Below, in pieces: positions 6,134 to 7,240 of a stretch of 7,240 nucleotides of DNA (positions are counted from its first letter, which is position 1; every line of letters starts with the position of its first letter). The position numbers and the translations under genes were made by a program. The stretch lies in NCBI GenBank assembly GCA_018065365.1, contig JAGHTH010000066.1, forward strand, positions 1 through 7,240, read 5' to 3'. The notes below the pieces were generated by a model that was given only the letters and a program-made list of their open reading frames with translations, was not told the origin of the DNA and did no database searches. Source of the DNA: Candidatus Coliplasma caballi (lineage in GTDB: Bacteria; Bacillota; Clostridia; Oscillospirales; CAG-382).

Positions 6134-7240
6134 TTAATGATTCCGCAGGTATTCGTCGATCGCTTTCGCGGCGGTCTTGCCCGCGCCCATCGCCGAAATG
6201 ACCGTTGCCGCGCCGGTAACCGCGTCGCCGCCGGCAAACACGCCCTCGCGGGAGGTCTTTCCGTTTTCGTCGATGACGATGCCGCCGCGCTTGTTGATCT
6301 CCAAGCCGTCGGTGGTGGAAGCGATCAGCGGGTTCGGGCCGTTGCCGATCGCGATGATGACCACGTCGGCGGGAATTTCAAATTCGCTGCCCTCGATCGG
6401 TACGGGACGTCTTCTGCCGCGCTCGTCCGGCTCGCCGAGTTCCATCCGGATGCAGCGGGCGGCGCGCACGAAACCGTTTTTCGCGTCGCGTTTGTCGTCG
6501 GGATTCTCATACGGCAGCAGTTCGATCGGCGTACAAAGCATTCTGAACTGTACGCCCTCTGCCATCGCGTGCTCGACTTCCTCTTTTCTGGACGGAAGTT
6601 CTTCCATGGAACGACGGTAAACCACCGAAACGTTTTCCGCACCGAGCCGCAGCGCCGTGCGCGCCGCGTCCATGGCGACGTTGCCGCCGCCGGATACGAT
6701 GACGTTCTTTCCGCGCAGGATCGGTGTCGCGGAGTCTTCCCGATACGCTTTCATCAGGTTGTTGCGCGTCAGGAATTCGTTTGCGGAATAGACGCCCTTG
6801 CAGGACTCGCCCGGAATGTTCATAAACCCGGGAAGACCGGCGCCGGAGCCGATATAGACTGCCTCAAAGCCGTCGTCGAACAATTCGTCCACGGTCAGCG
6901 TTTTGCCGATGACCACGTTGGTTTCGACCTTGACACCGAGCGCTTTCAGCCCTTCCACCTCCTGCGCGACGATGCGCTTGGGAAGACGGAATTCCGGGAT
7001 GCCGTAAACCAGCACGCCGCCCGCCTTATGCAGCGCCTCGAAGACCGTTACGTCGTACCCCGCTTTCGCGAGGTCGCCGGCGCAGGTCAATCCGGAAGGT
7101 CCCGAGCCGACGATCGCCACGCGATGTCCGTTGGGGATCGGTTTGACGGCGGTATTTCCGGCAGAAGCGAGGTGCGTGTCCGCGACGAATCGTTCCAGAC
7201 GGCCGATCGCCACGGGCTCGCCTTTGATCCCGCGCACGCA
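6134..7240 (-). CDS. gltA: NADPH-dependent glutamate synthase-like flavoprotein (GltA/NfnB family), 5' end outside window
   Basis: The frame runs from the right edge to TAA 6136-6134, giving 368 visible residues of a protein usually about 460 long. The first codon at the edge, TGC, is the last Cys of the family's N-terminal iron-sulfur region (C-V-R-G-I-K-G-E-P-V-A-I-G). A GTG at 7237 is an internal Val, not a start. An FAD-binding VAIVGSGPSGL motif is at about residue 42, an NADPH-binding SGGGNVAMDAA at about 183 with YRR after it, and the second FAD segment FAGGDAVTGAATV at about 335. Such proteins pass electrons between NADPH and an iron-sulfur partner, either as the glutamate synthase small subunit or as the large subunit of the NfnAB ferredoxin:NADP+ transhydrogenase. 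The partner gene, which would discriminate, would lie beyond the right edge. Its terminator follows directly. Family assignment is secure; the choice between GltA and NfnB is not. Confidence 0.93.
   Translation of the reverse strand, partial: CVRGIKGEPVAIGRLERFVADTHLASAGNTAVKPIPNGHRVAIVGSGPSGLTCAGDLAKAGYDVTVFEALHKAGGVLVYGIPEFRLPKRIVAQEVEGLKALGVKVETNVVIGKTLTVDELFDDGFEAVYIGSGAGLPGFMNIPGESCKGVYSANEFLTRNNLMKAYREDSATPILRGKNVIVSGGGNVAMDAARTALRLGAENVSVVYRRSMEELPSRKEEVEHAMAEGVQFRMLCTPIELLPYENPDDKRDAKNGFVRAARCIRMELGEPDERGRRRPVPIEGSEFEIPADVVIIAIGNGPNPLIASTTDGLEINKRGGIVIDENGKTSREGVFAGGDAVTGAATVISAMGAGKTAAKAIDEYLRNH

Noticed and set aside
7235..7237. GTG at 7237 as the start of the glutamate synthase-like gene.
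   Set aside because: The frame continues to the window edge with a conserved Cys just before it, so this is an internal Val in a truncated gene.
1..7240. Mobile element, CRISPR array, tRNA, or defence/toxin-antitoxin system.
   Set aside because: No regularly spaced direct repeats, terminal inverted repeats, transposase or integrase motifs, tRNA cloverleaf or toxin-sized gene pairs were found; the genes fill nearly all the sequence.

Overview
The window looks like chromosomal DNA from an anaerobic, probably gut-associated member of the Clostridia (Firmicutes), of moderately high GC content. The reasons are strong AAGGAGG-type ribosome binding sites, short U-tailed terminators, a clostridial-type GltA/NfnB flavoprotein, and a large membrane protein of a kind I associate with this group. 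This placement is an inference from style, not from a marker gene. I see no transposase, integrase, phage gene, CRISPR array, tRNA or rRNA.

Layout: positions 1-2516 are read on the plus strand and everything from 2580 to the end on the minus strand, so the two halves converge on a short intergenic gap with a well-formed terminator (2535-2568). The plus-strand half is a tightly packed sugar-catabolic operon: the end of a Gfo/Idh/MocA-type oxidoreductase, a xylose-isomerase-like TIM-barrel sugar isomerase/epimerase sharing one base with it (TAATG), and an N-acetylglucosamine-6-phosphate deacetylase (NagA) one base later. Its promoter lies outside the window. The set suggests oxidation/epimerisation and deacetylation of an N-acetylated amino sugar, with the exact substrate unknown.

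The minus-strand half has two transcription units. The upstream one is the C-terminal 80% or so of an NADPH-dependent glutamate synthase-like flavoprotein (GltA/NfnB family), which runs off the right edge and ends in an intrinsic terminator (6092-6128). Immediately after it lies a strong sigma-A-type promoter (6052-6080) driving a second unit of three genes: a 673-residue multi-pass membrane protein (GT-C-like, function unknown), a cytoplasmic endonuclease/exonuclease/phosphatase-fold enzyme, and a Vat/CatB-family hexapeptide O-acetyltransferase. Gaps of 23 and 50 bases suggest co-transcription. A shared role (for example surface glycan synthesis or modification) is possible but not shown.

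Most of the window is ordinary. The parts most worth a second look are the unassigned membrane protein and its operon, the close resemblance of the acetyltransferase to streptogramin acetyltransferases, and active-site departures in NagA within an unusual operon context. I did not find a clearly new defence or mobile system.
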